From CAZKEW01 sp964558915 (GTDB lineage Bacteria; Acidobacteriota; Aminicenantia; Aminicenantales; UBA8522), in the NCBI GenBank assembly GCA_964558915.1, contig CAZLFV010000002.1:39594-103593 (forward strand): DNA of 64,000 bases. The letters are read 5' to 3'. Made by a program: the position numbers and the translations under genes. The notes beneath the pieces are model-generated. The model was not told the origin of the DNA. It saw only the letters and a program-made list of their open reading frames with translations, and did no database searches. Positions 1 through 8,152 of this stretch are shown here, piece after piece. Numbering within the stretch: the first letter of the stretch is position 1; each line of letters starts with the position of its first letter.

Positions 1-1757
1 TAGCCGGCAGTAAAAGAATACTGGATGTACGCCTTGAGCGTGGCCCGGCGGATTTCCCAGGATCCGGCGTTGGAGAAGTAGTTGGCACAGCCGCCAAAGG
101 TCCAGTTCTGGTTGAGGTCATATGAGAGCAGCACATCCAGCAGGCTCGATCCCTGCAGGTAAGAGATCGTCCAGAGGAATGACCCGCTAGGCGTGGTCCA
201 ATAAGGAGGAAATTCGACCATCCGGTCGGCCCGGCGTCTGGCCCGAATATAGGCAAACCCTCCGGAAACATTGAACCGGCCGGCGTGGTACCCGGCGCGC
301 AGGCTGAATTGGTTTCCGGACGCCTTCCAGGTATTTTCATCGAATACATCTGTCTCGGAGTTGTTCCAGATGTAGGACCCGGAGAAGCTCCAAGCCTTGA
401 CTTGATATTTTGCCGTGATCCGGAGCCTATCAAAGCAGCTCGGGGAAATGAGGGCGAAGGGATTCTCGACCTGGCTGTGCTCGTAGTCAAGGGTTAGCTT
501 AAGTACTCGCGAGATATCCCATCTGAGATTGCCGAAGGCGCCATTGCTTGCCGTGTCGAATTCATATTCGGCCGTTTCCAGGTTTTTGAGAGTCCGTTCC
601 TCAAAATGATAGCCGAGGGTTAAGGCCAAGTAGGGAGTGAAGGAGTACTGAACGCCTGCGTTGAATCCCAGAGTTTCATATCCAAAATCCTCTGTGTCGC
701 CGCCTTGGTCGCCAGTCATAGCGCCGGTTTGGTCAAAGTTGTGAAAACGGAAGGCGGCCATAACCGTGAGCTTGCTTGACAAGGTGTATGTGGCATCCAA
801 CTCGTAGAGCTGGATGTTACGGGAGAAGTCTCCCTTGCCGGTATAGCTGTAGGCGAAATTTCTATTCAGGTAGCTGACCCCGAGTGCTCGCTCGGAATAA
901 TCAAGGTCCATGTCGAGCGCCGATAATTGGACCGATGCAGTCAAGAAGAATCTGTCCGTCGGCCTCGCATTGAACCAGAAAGAGCTGGTTACGGATTTCA
1001 AATCGTAGGGCTGATTCAGGAAAAAATAATAGAGTGAGGCGGGGTTCTCGGCCTCCGGCCCGCCGTCCACGTACCCGGGCAGGAAGAGGCTGTTCTGGTT
1101 CTTATACTTCAGGAATTTTTCTTCTGCCACAAAGGAATAGCGGTTGAAATGGAGGTTCAAACCGACAGCGATCTCTTTCGACTCCTCCTGGACTGGCTTG
1201 TCCATCTCGAATTCCATCCGGTTGACGTTGAGGCTAGTTGTGCCCGCCCCCTTTTTAGTAAACCGGTCGAAGCTCAGATAAAAGTCGGCTTGCTTGGCCA
1301 GGGAGATTCTGGCCAAGCCGCTATCCCTGACCCGGTCAAAATCGAAACGGTGAAGGTCATAAAGCCCGCCATCGCCCATATTCAGGTCATTATAGAAATA
1401 GTTCGCTTTTCTCCTGTCGTACTGCAATAGATACTTGCCATACTTCTGGAGCGATGCGGAGATAGTTTCGAAGGGATCTCCACCCAGGTTGAACATCCGG
1501 AGGTTCAGCCGGTCAAAAACTTTTTTGAGGTCGTTCTGCGGAGAATAGACCAGGTTGAAACTATAAAGCCGGGCGCCGCCGGAGAGATTGTAATCTTCTT
1601 TATAGTTGGAGACAGCGCCGGGCCCGCTGAGGTTTACGGAGCGAAACCCAAGGAGGAAATCGCCCGAAAAGTCACTGTTTTGGGCTCCCAGAGAGAGAGA
1701 CAGGAAGAACGCCAGAACAACACCCAGGAATGCCGTGATTGTCTTTCTGCTGTTCAT
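1..1757 (-). CDS. MtrB/PioB-like outer-membrane beta-barrel protein, partial (3' end beyond window)
   Basis: The minus-strand frame is open from the ATG at 1757 to the window edge (585 codons) and has no stop. It begins with a clear Sec signal (MNSRKTITAFLGVVLAFF, then a cleavage-like LGAQ). The rest alternates aromatic and polar residues in short strands separated by Gly/Asp/Asn turns, as in a long transmembrane beta-barrel. GGAG lies 7 bases before the start. The gene sits 10 bp after the ten-haem cytochrome gene and is probably in its operon. In known porin-cytochrome conduits, an MtrB/PioB/DmsF barrel sheathes a decahaem cytochrome across the outer membrane. That pairing is the main reason for this call. 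The barrel itself is seen; the exact family is inferred. Confidence 0.7.
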   Translation of the reverse strand, partial: MNSRKTITAFLGVVLAFFLSLSLGAQNSDFSGDFLLGFRSVNLSGPGAVSNYKEDYNLSGGARLYSFNLVYSPQNDLKKVFDRLNLRMFNLGGDPFETISASLQKYGKYLLQYDRRKANYFYNDLNMGDGGLYDLHRFDFDRVRDSGLARISLAKQADFYLSFDRFTKKGAGTTSLNVNRMEFEMDKPVQEESKEIAVGLNLHFNRYSFVAEEKFLKYKNQNSLFLPGYVDGGPEAENPASLYYFFLNQPYDLKSVTSSFWFNARPTDRFFLTASVQLSALDMDLDYSERALGVSYLNRNFAYSYTGKGDFSRNIQLYELDATYTLSSKLTVMAAFRFHNFDQTGAMTGDQGGDTEDFGYETLGFNAGVQYSFTPYLALTLGYHFEERTLKNLETAEYEFDTASNGAFGNLRWDISRVLKLTLDYEHSQVENPFALISPSCFDRLRITAKYQVKAWSFSGSYIWNNSETDVFDENTWKASGNQFSLRAGYHAGRFNVSGGFAYIRARRRADRMVEFPPYWTTPSGSFLWTISYLQGSSLLDVLLSYDLNQNWTFGGCANYFSNAGSWEIRRATLKAYIQYSFTAG

Positions 1758-1767
1758 CACTGTTCTC

Positions 1768-2658
1768 CTATTTGAGGAATTTCTTGTCCAGGTTCGAACC
1801 ATGAATCGAGGAATGACAGGTCACGCAATTGGTCCCCTGAGAAGTGAAACTGCCGTGCCAGGCCGGCGCCTCAGAGTGACAGCTGAAGCACAGGTCGGCG
1901 ATGTTCTGCTCAGTCAACATATGGCGGTTGGGCGACCCATGGGCCTGGTGGCAGATATTGCAGCCCTCGACCCGGGAGGCCTGGTGTTCATGGAGAAAAG
2001 GACCCCCTTTGTCGGTGTGGCAGCGGATGCACTCCTCTTGTTTGAACCCGGCCAGTCGTATCCGGAGAGCCGGTTCATGCGGATTGTGGCAGGAAGTACA
2101 GGTTACAATTCCTTCCTGAAGCCGGTGCCGCCTATTCAGCTGGAACTCGGCGAAGACGTCCTCGTGGCAGCGCGCGCAATCTGTGTTTTTCTGAGTTTTG
2201 AGAAGCGGAGAAGCAGCAACCTCGCCGTGAATGTGGTGGCAGGTGGTGCAATCGAGCGAGGCTTTCCCATGCGGGCTGTTGGTGAACCGGGGGCTGTCTT
2301 TTTCATGACAGGTCAGGCATTTCTGCGTTTTTGCGCTGGCCGGGTTGGAGGCGGCAAAAGAGAATACGCCCGCCTTGCCTCCTTCGTCCACGTGTTGTTC
2401 CGCGCTCCCGTGGCAGGCCGTGCAGGTCGGTTCGGTCAAGCCGGCATGGGGCCGGGAGGAGAATCTCTTGACCACTTCTTCGTGACAAGTGCCGCACGTT
2501 TGCGTGTCTTTCGCCTGGGCTGTCGGCTTGGCCGCGACCCCAACGCGACGACGGCGGCGAATGCGGCCATGAGGCCGATCGTCGAGAGCGGGGCAGTCCT
2601 TAATTTTCTTTTCCTTTGTGCTGACAACTCCAACCTGCTTGAGAAACTCTTCGTCCAT
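1768..2658 (-). CDS. decahaem c-type cytochrome (DmsE/MtrA-like), signal peptide displaced by an apparent frameshift
   Basis: Ten CXXCH haem motifs can be counted (CGTCH, CTACH, CLTCH, CTTCH, CARCH, CTSCH, CIRCH, CNICH, CFSCH, CVTCH), with further distal His residues, across about 250 residues. This matches the DmsE/MtrA periplasmic decahaem family. The first 45 residues of this frame (MDEEFLKQVGVV, then an Arg-rich stretch) cannot be an export signal. The neighbouring frame, from the ATG at 2663, encodes a hydrophobic segment (TIGLMAAFAAVVALG) that would join the haem part if one base were added in the GGGG run near 2531-2534. Export is required for haem attachment, so this is either a sequencing/assembly error or a true disruption. 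A strong promoter lies at 2707-2735. The barrel gene downstream is its likely partner. Confidence 0.85.
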   Translation of the reverse strand: MDEEFLKQVGVVSTKEKKIKDCPALDDRPHGRIRRRRRVGVAAKPTAQAKDTQTCGTCHEEVVKRFSSRPHAGLTEPTCTACHGSAEQHVDEGGKAGVFSFAASNPASAKTQKCLTCHEKDSPRFTNSPHGKASLDCTTCHHIHGEVAASPLLKTQKNTDCARCHEDVFAEFQLNRRHRLQEGIVTCTSCHNPHEPALRIRLAGFKQEECIRCHTDKGGPFLHEHQASRVEGCNICHQAHGSPNRHMLTEQNIADLCFSCHSEAPAWHGSFTSQGTNCVTCHSSIHGSNLDKKFLK

Positions 2659-2680
2659 CTCATCTCTTTATTGACTAAAC

Positions 2681-2705
2681 TTATCTATTCTATAAATTCC
2701 ATAGG
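2681..2705. promoter_or_regulatory. candidate operator over the cytochrome transcription start
   Basis: The element TTATCTATTCTATAA followed by ATTCCATAGG covers the predicted transcription start. It shares ATTCTATAA, the leading TTAT and the trailing ATA with the element at 3381-3405 in front of the Rrf2 gene. A repressor bound here would block the promoter. The similarity is seen; the function is inferred. Confidence 0.4.
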
Positions 2706-2706
2706 T

Positions 2707-2735
2707 TTTATAATAAATGGCGCGGAAAATGTCAA
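2707..2735 (-). promoter_or_regulatory. sigma70-type promoter of the cytochrome/barrel operon
   Basis: On the minus strand TTGACA (2730-2735) and TATAAA (2707-2712) are separated by exactly 17 bp. Transcription would start near 2700, about 40 bases before the cytochrome start. Confidence 0.65.
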
Positions 2736-2825
2736 GAGGAAAAGGATTGTTTTATAGACCGGCAGACCGCCGGACTCAGAACGCAAAAACAGTCTCTTGA
2801 GGGAGGAGAAAGAGACGGTCCGGAA

Positions 2826-3284
2826 TCAGCGTCGAACTCGGGCTTTCTCCTTGCCTTTGGCCTTCTTTTTTCCGCAGACATCCAGGACGTACTGGAGGGT
2901 GACCCTTTCGAAATAGTTTTTCAGGATCTGGCTGGCCTCTTTCCAGATCTCGTAGGCGGCGCAGGTCGGGAGACGGTCGCAAAAATCTTTATCCTCGATG
3001 CAGTCGACGAGGGCGCAGGACCCTTCCAAGGCTTCCAGAATTTTGCAGAGATTGATCTCCGACGGCTTGCGGGCGAGAGTATAGCCGCCGCCCGCGCCGC
3101 GAATGCTTTTTACGAGCTTGTAGATCTTCAAAGGGATGATGATCTGCTCGAGGTAGCGGAGGGAAATCTCCTCCTCCTCAGCCACGTTTCTCAGGATGAC
3201 TGCCTTTGTGCCGCTGGTATAATGGCGGGCGAGGTTTAACATGAGGCGGAGGCCGTATCTTCCCTTGGTGGAGACTTTGATCAT
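2826..3284 (-). CDS. Rrf2 family transcriptional regulator with a four-cysteine cluster
   Basis: The 152-residue protein starts MIKVSTKGRYGLRLML and carries the Rrf2 winged-helix region (residues 1-75, with the GAGGGY wing around 64-69). Cys90, Cys95, Cys102 and Cys108 lie where Fe-S ligands sit in IscR/NsrR/RsrR relatives, so iron-sulphur or redox sensing is likely. AAGGAGG at the ideal distance fixes the ATG at 3284; a GTG two codons upstream overlaps that ribosome site and is unlikely. The basic tail (KKKAKGKEKARVRR) is unusual. The gene has its own promoter, lies between the cytochrome operon and the divergent ior operon, and is the natural candidate to control one or both. Confidence 0.9.
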   Translation of the reverse strand: MIKVSTKGRYGLRLMLNLARHYTSGTKAVILRNVAEEEEISLRYLEQIIIPLKIYKLVKSIRGAGGGYTLARKPSEINLCKILEALEGSCALVDCIEDKDFCDRLPTCAAYEIWKEASQILKNYFERVTLQYVLDVCGKKKAKGKEKARVRR

Positions 3285-3344
3285 GCTCACCTCCTTAATA
3301 ACAAGTTCGCAGCGATGATGATAAAAACCCTGCGCAACACAAGT

Positions 3345-3373
3345 ATTTTATTTGAATTTCTCAGTTATTTCAA
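3345..3373 (-). promoter_or_regulatory. promoter of the Rrf2 gene
   Basis: TTGAAA (3368-3373) and TAAAAT (3345-3350) on the minus strand are 17 bp apart. The predicted start near 3338 gives a leader of about 54 bases that ends in AAGGAGG. Confidence 0.5.
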
Positions 3374-3380
3374 CATAATT

Positions 3381-3405
3381 TTATAGATTCTATAAGAATT
3401 ATAAG
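3381..3405. promoter_or_regulatory. dyad element, candidate Rrf2 operator
   Basis: TTATAGATTCTATAA is a perfect 7-1-7 inverted repeat. It overlaps a second dyad, ATTCT-ATA-AGAAT. It lies just upstream of the Rrf2 -35 hexamer and resembles the element at 2681-2705 over the cytochrome start. Confidence 0.4.
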
Positions 3406-3462
3406 AAAATATAACCCCGGCCCACAACGGAGCCCCGTCGTTCGTCGGAGCACCGCTTCGGC

Positions 3463-3491
3463 TTGACACTCCAAGCCGGGATTTGTATTCT
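3463..3491 (+). promoter_or_regulatory. promoter of the iorA-iorB-acd operon
   Basis: TTGACA (3463-3468) and TATTCT (3486-3491) are 17 bp apart. The predicted start near 3498 lies 56 bases before iorA. Confidence 0.6.
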
Positions 3492-3553
3492 TTAGACTCA
3501 TCCCAATTCCCTGATAGAAGACAATGTGGGTGAGTCGGTCATAAGGACAAATC

Positions 3554-5152
3554 ATGATAACAGAAATCTTGCTCGGCGATGAGGCCGTTGCCCTGGCCGC
3601 CGTACACGCCGGCCTCACCGCGGCCTATTCGTATCCGGGAACTCCGGCGACGGAAATTATGGAGTACTTGATCAAAGCCGCGTCCAAGTCCAAGGGGCTC
3701 AAAGCTTCCTGGTCGGTGAACGAAAAAGTCGCCTACGAGGAAGCTCTGGGTGTCTCGTTTGCCGGAAAACGGGCGCTGGTCTCGATGAAACACGTGGGAT
3801 TAAACGTGGCGGCGGACCCATTCATGAACTCCGCCCTCACGGGGACGAACGGCGGCCTGGCCGTTGTCATCGCCGATGACCCCAGCATGCACAGCTCCCA
3901 GAACGAGCAGGACAGCCGCTACTATGCCCAGTTCGCCCTGATCTTTTGTTTCGAGCCCTCAAATCACCAGGAAGCCTATGATATGACCCGCCGCGCCTTT
4001 GACCTTTCTGAAGAAATGGGGATTCCGGTAATGATCAGGCTCGTCACCCGGCTCTCTCACAGCCGTTCGAGCGTCGTGCCCCGTCCCGCCAGGGAAGAGA
4101 ATCCGCTTCATCATGGCGCCTGGACAGACTGGACGCTCCTTCCAGTCAATGCCAGACGACGCTTCAAAATGCTGCTTGAGAAGCAGGCCGAGCTTGTCAA
4201 GTTATCAGAAGGATCAGATTTCAATTCTCTGGCGGTCAACGAGGACGACCGTTCAGTCGGGGTGATCGCTTCGGGAATTGCCTACAATTATGTCAGGGAA
4301 AACCTCAGAGATATCCGGAGAGGCCCATCCCTTCTCAAAATCGGCACTTATCCGCTTCCGCAAAAGCTCGTGGAAAATCTCGTGCGGCATGTGGAGACAG
4401 TCCTTGTCGTCGAGGAAGGCTATCCCTTCATCGAGAAAACCTTGCGCGGGACATTTGGCCTGCCCGGGAAAACAATCAAAGGAAAGCTGAGCGGCCATCT
4501 TCCGCTTCAAGGAGAACTTTCTCCCGAAATCGTTCGAGCCGCGCTCGGGCTCAAACCGCTGGATCGGCATAAAGTTGCCGAGTTCGAACTTGCCGCTCGG
4601 CCCCCCCAGCTCTGCCAGGGCTGTCCGCATGCCGATACTTTTCATGCCCTGAACAAGGTTCTCCAGGACTACCCTGGCGCCAACGTTTTCAGCGATATCG
4701 GCTGCTACACGCTCGGAGCTTTTCCCCCGTACAGTGCTGTCCAGACCTGCGTGTGCATGGGCGCGAGCGTCGGCATGGCCAAGGGCGGCGCCGAGGCGGG
4801 GATCTTCCCTTCTGTGGCCGTGATCGGTGATTCGACGTTCGGACATTCCGGGCTGACGCCCCTGCTTGAGGCGGCGGCCGCCAACACAAACATGATTGTG
4901 ATCATCCTGGACAACAGCACAGTGGCTATGACCGGAGGTCAGCCGAGCTACGCCTCTGGAGGAAGCCTTCTCAAGATGATCGAAGGCCTCGGAGTGCCCA
5001 AAGAGCACATCCGGGTTATCAAGCCATTGCCCAAGAACCTAGAGAATAACGCTAGAGTGATTCGAGAAGAGATCGATCATAACGGGATTTCTGTCATCGT
5101 GGCCGTGCGGGAATGCCTCGTGGAGGCAAGGAAAAAGAGGAGGAGCGGATAG
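3554..5152 (+). CDS. iorA: indolepyruvate:ferredoxin oxidoreductase alpha subunit, no C-terminal ferredoxin domain
   Basis: The enzyme oxidatively decarboxylates aryl-2-oxo acids (indolepyruvate, phenylpyruvate) to acyl-CoA with reduction of ferredoxin. Visible parts are the N-terminal pyrimidine-binding domain with SYPGTPATEIME (residues 26-37), the CQGCPHADTF motif typical of IorA (about residue 355) and the thiamine-diphosphate/metal motif GDSTFGHSG (about 425). Usual IorA proteins end with an eight-cysteine double 4Fe-4S domain. This one stops at residue 532 directly after the thiamine domain (RECLVEARKKRRSG), so that domain is absent, not merely degenerate. The stop at 5152 is immediately followed by the iorB start. 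Electrons would have to go to a separate ferredoxin. Confidence 0.9.
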   Translation: MITEILLGDEAVALAAVHAGLTAAYSYPGTPATEIMEYLIKAASKSKGLKASWSVNEKVAYEEALGVSFAGKRALVSMKHVGLNVAADPFMNSALTGTNGGLAVVIADDPSMHSSQNEQDSRYYAQFALIFCFEPSNHQEAYDMTRRAFDLSEEMGIPVMIRLVTRLSHSRSSVVPRPAREENPLHHGAWTDWTLLPVNARRRFKMLLEKQAELVKLSEGSDFNSLAVNEDDRSVGVIASGIAYNYVRENLRDIRRGPSLLKIGTYPLPQKLVENLVRHVETVLVVEEGYPFIEKTLRGTFGLPGKTIKGKLSGHLPLQGELSPEIVRAALGLKPLDRHKVAEFELAARPPQLCQGCPHADTFHALNKVLQDYPGANVFSDIGCYTLGAFPPYSAVQTCVCMGASVGMAKGGAEAGIFPSVAVIGDSTFGHSGLTPLLEAAAANTNMIVIILDNSTVAMTGGQPSYASGGSLLKMIEGLGVPKEHIRVIKPLPKNLENNARVIREEIDHNGISVIVAVRECLVEARKKRRSG

Positions 5153-5743
5153 ATGAAGCAAGATATCATCCTGGCCGGTGTCGGAGGGCAGGGCATCCTC
5201 TCGATCGCTTTTGTTATCGACAGCGCCGCTCTCAAAGAAGGCCTCATGGTCAAAGAAGCAGAAGTCCATGGCATGTCGCAGCGCGGCGGAGCAGTCCAAT
5301 CGCACCTCCGGCTCTCCCAGGAACAGATTTTTAGCGACCTTATTCCCAAAGGCGAAGCCGACCTTATTTTAAGCGTCGAGCCTCTTGAAACGCTCCGTTA
5401 TTTGGATTATCTCCGGCCCGAGGGCACGGTGATTTCCAGTCGCTCTCCCTTTGTGAACATCCCCGACTATCCTGACCTCGAAAAAATCCTGACCGCCATC
5501 TCCCGGGCGGGACGTCACCTCCTCGTCGATTCCGAAGAACTCGCCAAGAAGGCGGGCTCATCGCGCACGCAGAACATGGTCATGCTGGGCGCAGCGTCTC
5601 GGTTGCTCATGGTCAAAAAGGAAAATCTTGTCGAGTTCATAGAAACGCTCTTCAAGCCGAGGGGAGAGAATATTGTCACGGCCAATCTGAGGGCCTTTGA
5701 GCTCGGCCGCGAAGAAGCCGGCCTGTTGGCGGAAAAAAGATGA
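5153..5743 (+). CDS. iorB: indolepyruvate:ferredoxin oxidoreductase beta (gamma-domain) subunit
   Basis: The 196-residue protein begins MKQDIILAGVGGQGIL, the hallmark of the pyruvate/ketoisovalerate oxidoreductase gamma domain. It also carries EVHGMSQRGGAV, a conserved loop of this family (residues 37-48), and has the usual IorB length. It starts on the base after the iorA stop and overlaps the next start by four bases (ATGA). The three genes are therefore almost certainly translated together. Confidence 0.93.
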   Translation: MKQDIILAGVGGQGILSIAFVIDSAALKEGLMVKEAEVHGMSQRGGAVQSHLRLSQEQIFSDLIPKGEADLILSVEPLETLRYLDYLRPEGTVISSRSPFVNIPDYPDLEKILTAISRAGRHLLVDSEELAKKAGSSRTQNMVMLGAASRLLMVKKENLVEFIETLFKPRGENIVTANLRAFELGREEAGLLAEKR

Positions 5744-8097
5744 ACCCAGATCGGCGAAAGATCAGAAGTATTTTCAAAGCGGCCGAAGCCGACGAGAGAA
5801 ATTTCCTCCTTGAGCACGAGGTTTATGCGCTTCTCCGGGCCTCGGGGATCGAAGTCCCGCGTTTTTTCTTTGTCCAAAAGGGAGACCGGGCTGTTCCCCA
5901 GAAGCTCGCGGCCCTCGGGTCCGACCAGGTCGTCCTCAAGATCGTCTCTCCCTCCATCATCCACAAAACAGATGTGGGGGGAGTTGTTTTCGTCAGAAAT
6001 AGCGCTGCCGAAGTCAACCGGGCGATCAAACGGATGCTGGCCGAAGTTCCAAAAAGATATACGGAATGGGCCAGGACATTCGGCAACGCAAAAAAGCCTT
6101 CTCTCCAGAAGTCCAAACCAGATATCCGCGGGATCCTGGTTTTGGAAAAGGTGCTTTTTCTAACTATTGGTTTAGGTTCAGAGCTGTTGCTGGGGATCCG
6201 GCACTCTCGAGAGTTCGGGCCTGTCGTCACCATGGGTCTCGGCGGACTCGACGTCGAATACGTCAGTGAAAGGATAAAGGAGGAACAGGCTGTCGGTATC
6301 GGCTCGGCTTATCTTCTGGAGAAAAAGGACATCGTCCACTTGATCGAGTCCCTGGCTTTCTACGATAAGCTGACCAAAGACTTCAGGGGTCAGAAAGCGG
6401 CGCTCCCGGAAAAACCCCTCGTCGAGGTCTATGACAGTTTTCGAAGGCTGGCCAGGTGTTTTTCTCCCTGCGTCAAGAGCTCGCCTTATGTTATTGAAGA
6501 AGCGGAGATCAACCCTCTTGTGGTGCGCTCCGGAAACCTTGTCGCCCTTGACGGGATGTGCCGGTTTTCGAGACTCCAGGAGAAACCCAAAACACGGCCG
6601 GCCATAGGCATCGACCGTCTTCTTCATCCCCAGTCGATCGGCATCGTCGGTGTTTCTGAAAGGATGAATCTCGGCCACTTCATTTTGAACAACATCCTGA
6701 GAGAAGGATTTCCCAGGGATCGTGTCTATGTCGTCAAACCGGGGATTCAGGAGATCGAGGGCTGTCTCTGTGTCCCGACGGTCTTTGATCTGCCCGAGGC
6801 GGTCGACCTTTTTGTTTTAACTCTAGCGGCCGACCAGAGCATTGGAGTAATCGAACAATTGATATCGGCAGAAAAAGCCCGCTCTGTCATCCTTATCGCC
6901 GGAGGAATCGGAGAGAAAAAGGGGACAGAAGCCTTAGAGGCAAGGATCCAGGGCCTCTTGATGGAGAGTCGCAAGCAAGGAAAGGTTGTGCCTGTGGTCA
7001 ACGGCGGGAACTGCATGGGAATCTATTCAGGGCCGGGACGATATGACACGACTTTCATCCCCGCGTACAAACTGGCTCCGCCGAAAAAAAGTCATCCCCG
7101 TTTGGCCTATATCAGCCAGAGCGGTGCGTTCATGGCCTCACGGATGAGCAAAATCCCTCTGGCCGAACCACTTTATGCGGTCTCTCTCGGCAACCAGATT
7201 GATCTGACGGCTTCCGATTACCTGGACTATTTTAAAAGCAGACCGGAAATTTCTCTCTGCGCCCTCTATATCGAGGGATTTAAACCTGGAGACGGCCTTT
7301 CTCTGGCCAGGGCAGCCAAGGAGGCCGTCCTGAGAGGGAAGATGGTCCTCGTCTACAAGAGCGGCAGGACTCCCGAGGGCAAGCAGGCGACCTCGAGCCA
7401 CACCGCCTCTGTGGCCGGTGACTACGCGGCCTGCCGTGCGGTCTTGAAAAGCGCAGGAGTCTTTGTGGCTGAGACGATCGCGGAGTTTGAAAGCGGGTTG
7501 AAAAACCTTTTGCCTCTCGCAGCCAAGAGCCCGGCCGGGAAGCGTGTCGGGCTGATCAGCAACGCCGGGTTTGAATGCGTGATCCTGGCGGACAGCCTCA
7601 AGAACGGCCCGGCGCTCGAGCTGGCTTCTTTTTCGGAACACACACAATCCGCTCTGGCGAAATATCTCCAGCCCCTGGGAATCGACCGGCTCCAGGATAT
7701 TCGTAACCCGCTGGATATTACTCCTGTGGCGGACGACGCAGCGTTTGCCGGTTGCGTCGAAGCGATGCTGGCCGAAGAGGGGGTCGACTGCGCTGTTGTT
7801 TCGCCCGTGCCGATGACGGCGGCATTGCAGACGCTCGCTCCCGGAGAGTCCCACCGCGAGAATATCTACAGCCCCCAGAGCATCGGGAAGCGCCTGGCCG
7901 ATATTTTCCAAAAAACCAGCAAGCCGTTTGTTGTCAATATCGATGCCGGAGCGCTCTATCAGCCGTTGGTTGACCTTTTGGAAGAAGCTGGAGTTCCCGT
8001 GTTCAGGCGCGCCGACGAAGCGCTCCGCTTCCTGGGCAAATTCGTTCACACCTGCCTGAGAGTCGGCGAACTCCGCTGCCGGCAGCGTACGGACTGA
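5740..8097 (+). CDS. ADP-forming acyl-CoA synthetase (acetate--CoA ligase, ADP-forming), fused subunits
   Basis: The enzyme converts acyl-CoA plus ADP and phosphate to the free acid, CoA and ATP. Residues 1 to about 275 form the ATP-grasp (beta) part (with KIVSPSIIHKTDVGGV and EINPLVV). From about 290 the CoA-binding Rossmann part follows (HPQSIGIVGVSE), and then the succinyl-CoA-ligase-like domains. SSHTASVAGD near residue 552 contains the probable phospho-histidine. The order is beta then alpha, the reverse of the commonest fused form. Coupled to iorAB it completes the peptide-fermentation route known from Thermococcales: amino acid, 2-oxo acid, acyl-CoA, acid plus ATP. The ATGA overlap with iorB supports this pairing. 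Confidence 0.9.
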   Translation: MNPDRRKIRSIFKAAEADERNFLLEHEVYALLRASGIEVPRFFFVQKGDRAVPQKLAALGSDQVVLKIVSPSIIHKTDVGGVVFVRNSAAEVNRAIKRMLAEVPKRYTEWARTFGNAKKPSLQKSKPDIRGILVLEKVLFLTIGLGSELLLGIRHSREFGPVVTMGLGGLDVEYVSERIKEEQAVGIGSAYLLEKKDIVHLIESLAFYDKLTKDFRGQKAALPEKPLVEVYDSFRRLARCFSPCVKSSPYVIEEAEINPLVVRSGNLVALDGMCRFSRLQEKPKTRPAIGIDRLLHPQSIGIVGVSERMNLGHFILNNILREGFPRDRVYVVKPGIQEIEGCLCVPTVFDLPEAVDLFVLTLAADQSIGVIEQLISAEKARSVILIAGGIGEKKGTEALEARIQGLLMESRKQGKVVPVVNGGNCMGIYSGPGRYDTTFIPAYKLAPPKKSHPRLAYISQSGAFMASRMSKIPLAEPLYAVSLGNQIDLTASDYLDYFKSRPEISLCALYIEGFKPGDGLSLARAAKEAVLRGKMVLVYKSGRTPEGKQATSSHTASVAGDYAACRAVLKSAGVFVAETIAEFESGLKNLLPLAAKSPAGKRVGLISNAGFECVILADSLKNGPALELASFSEHTQSALAKYLQPLGIDRLQDIRNPLDITPVADDAAFAGCVEAMLAEEGVDCAVVSPVPMTAALQTLAPGESHRENIYSPQSIGKRLADIFQKTSKPFVVNIDAGALYQPLVDLLEEAGVPVFRRADEALRFLGKFVHTCLRVGELRCRQRTD

Positions 8098-8152
8098 GGC
8101 CGTGCCCGCCGTCCTTTTAAAAAGAAACGACGCCTTTAAAAAAGGAGCAGTG

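Noticed and set aside
1790..1800. GGTTCGAACC, resembling a tRNA T-loop
   Set aside because: No acceptor or anticodon stems can be built around it, and it falls in the cytochrome coding sequence.
1606..2757. 383-residue plus-strand open frame
   Set aside because: It is antisense to the decahaem cytochrome, whose ten CXXCH motifs show the true strand. The frame is a by-product of codon bias.
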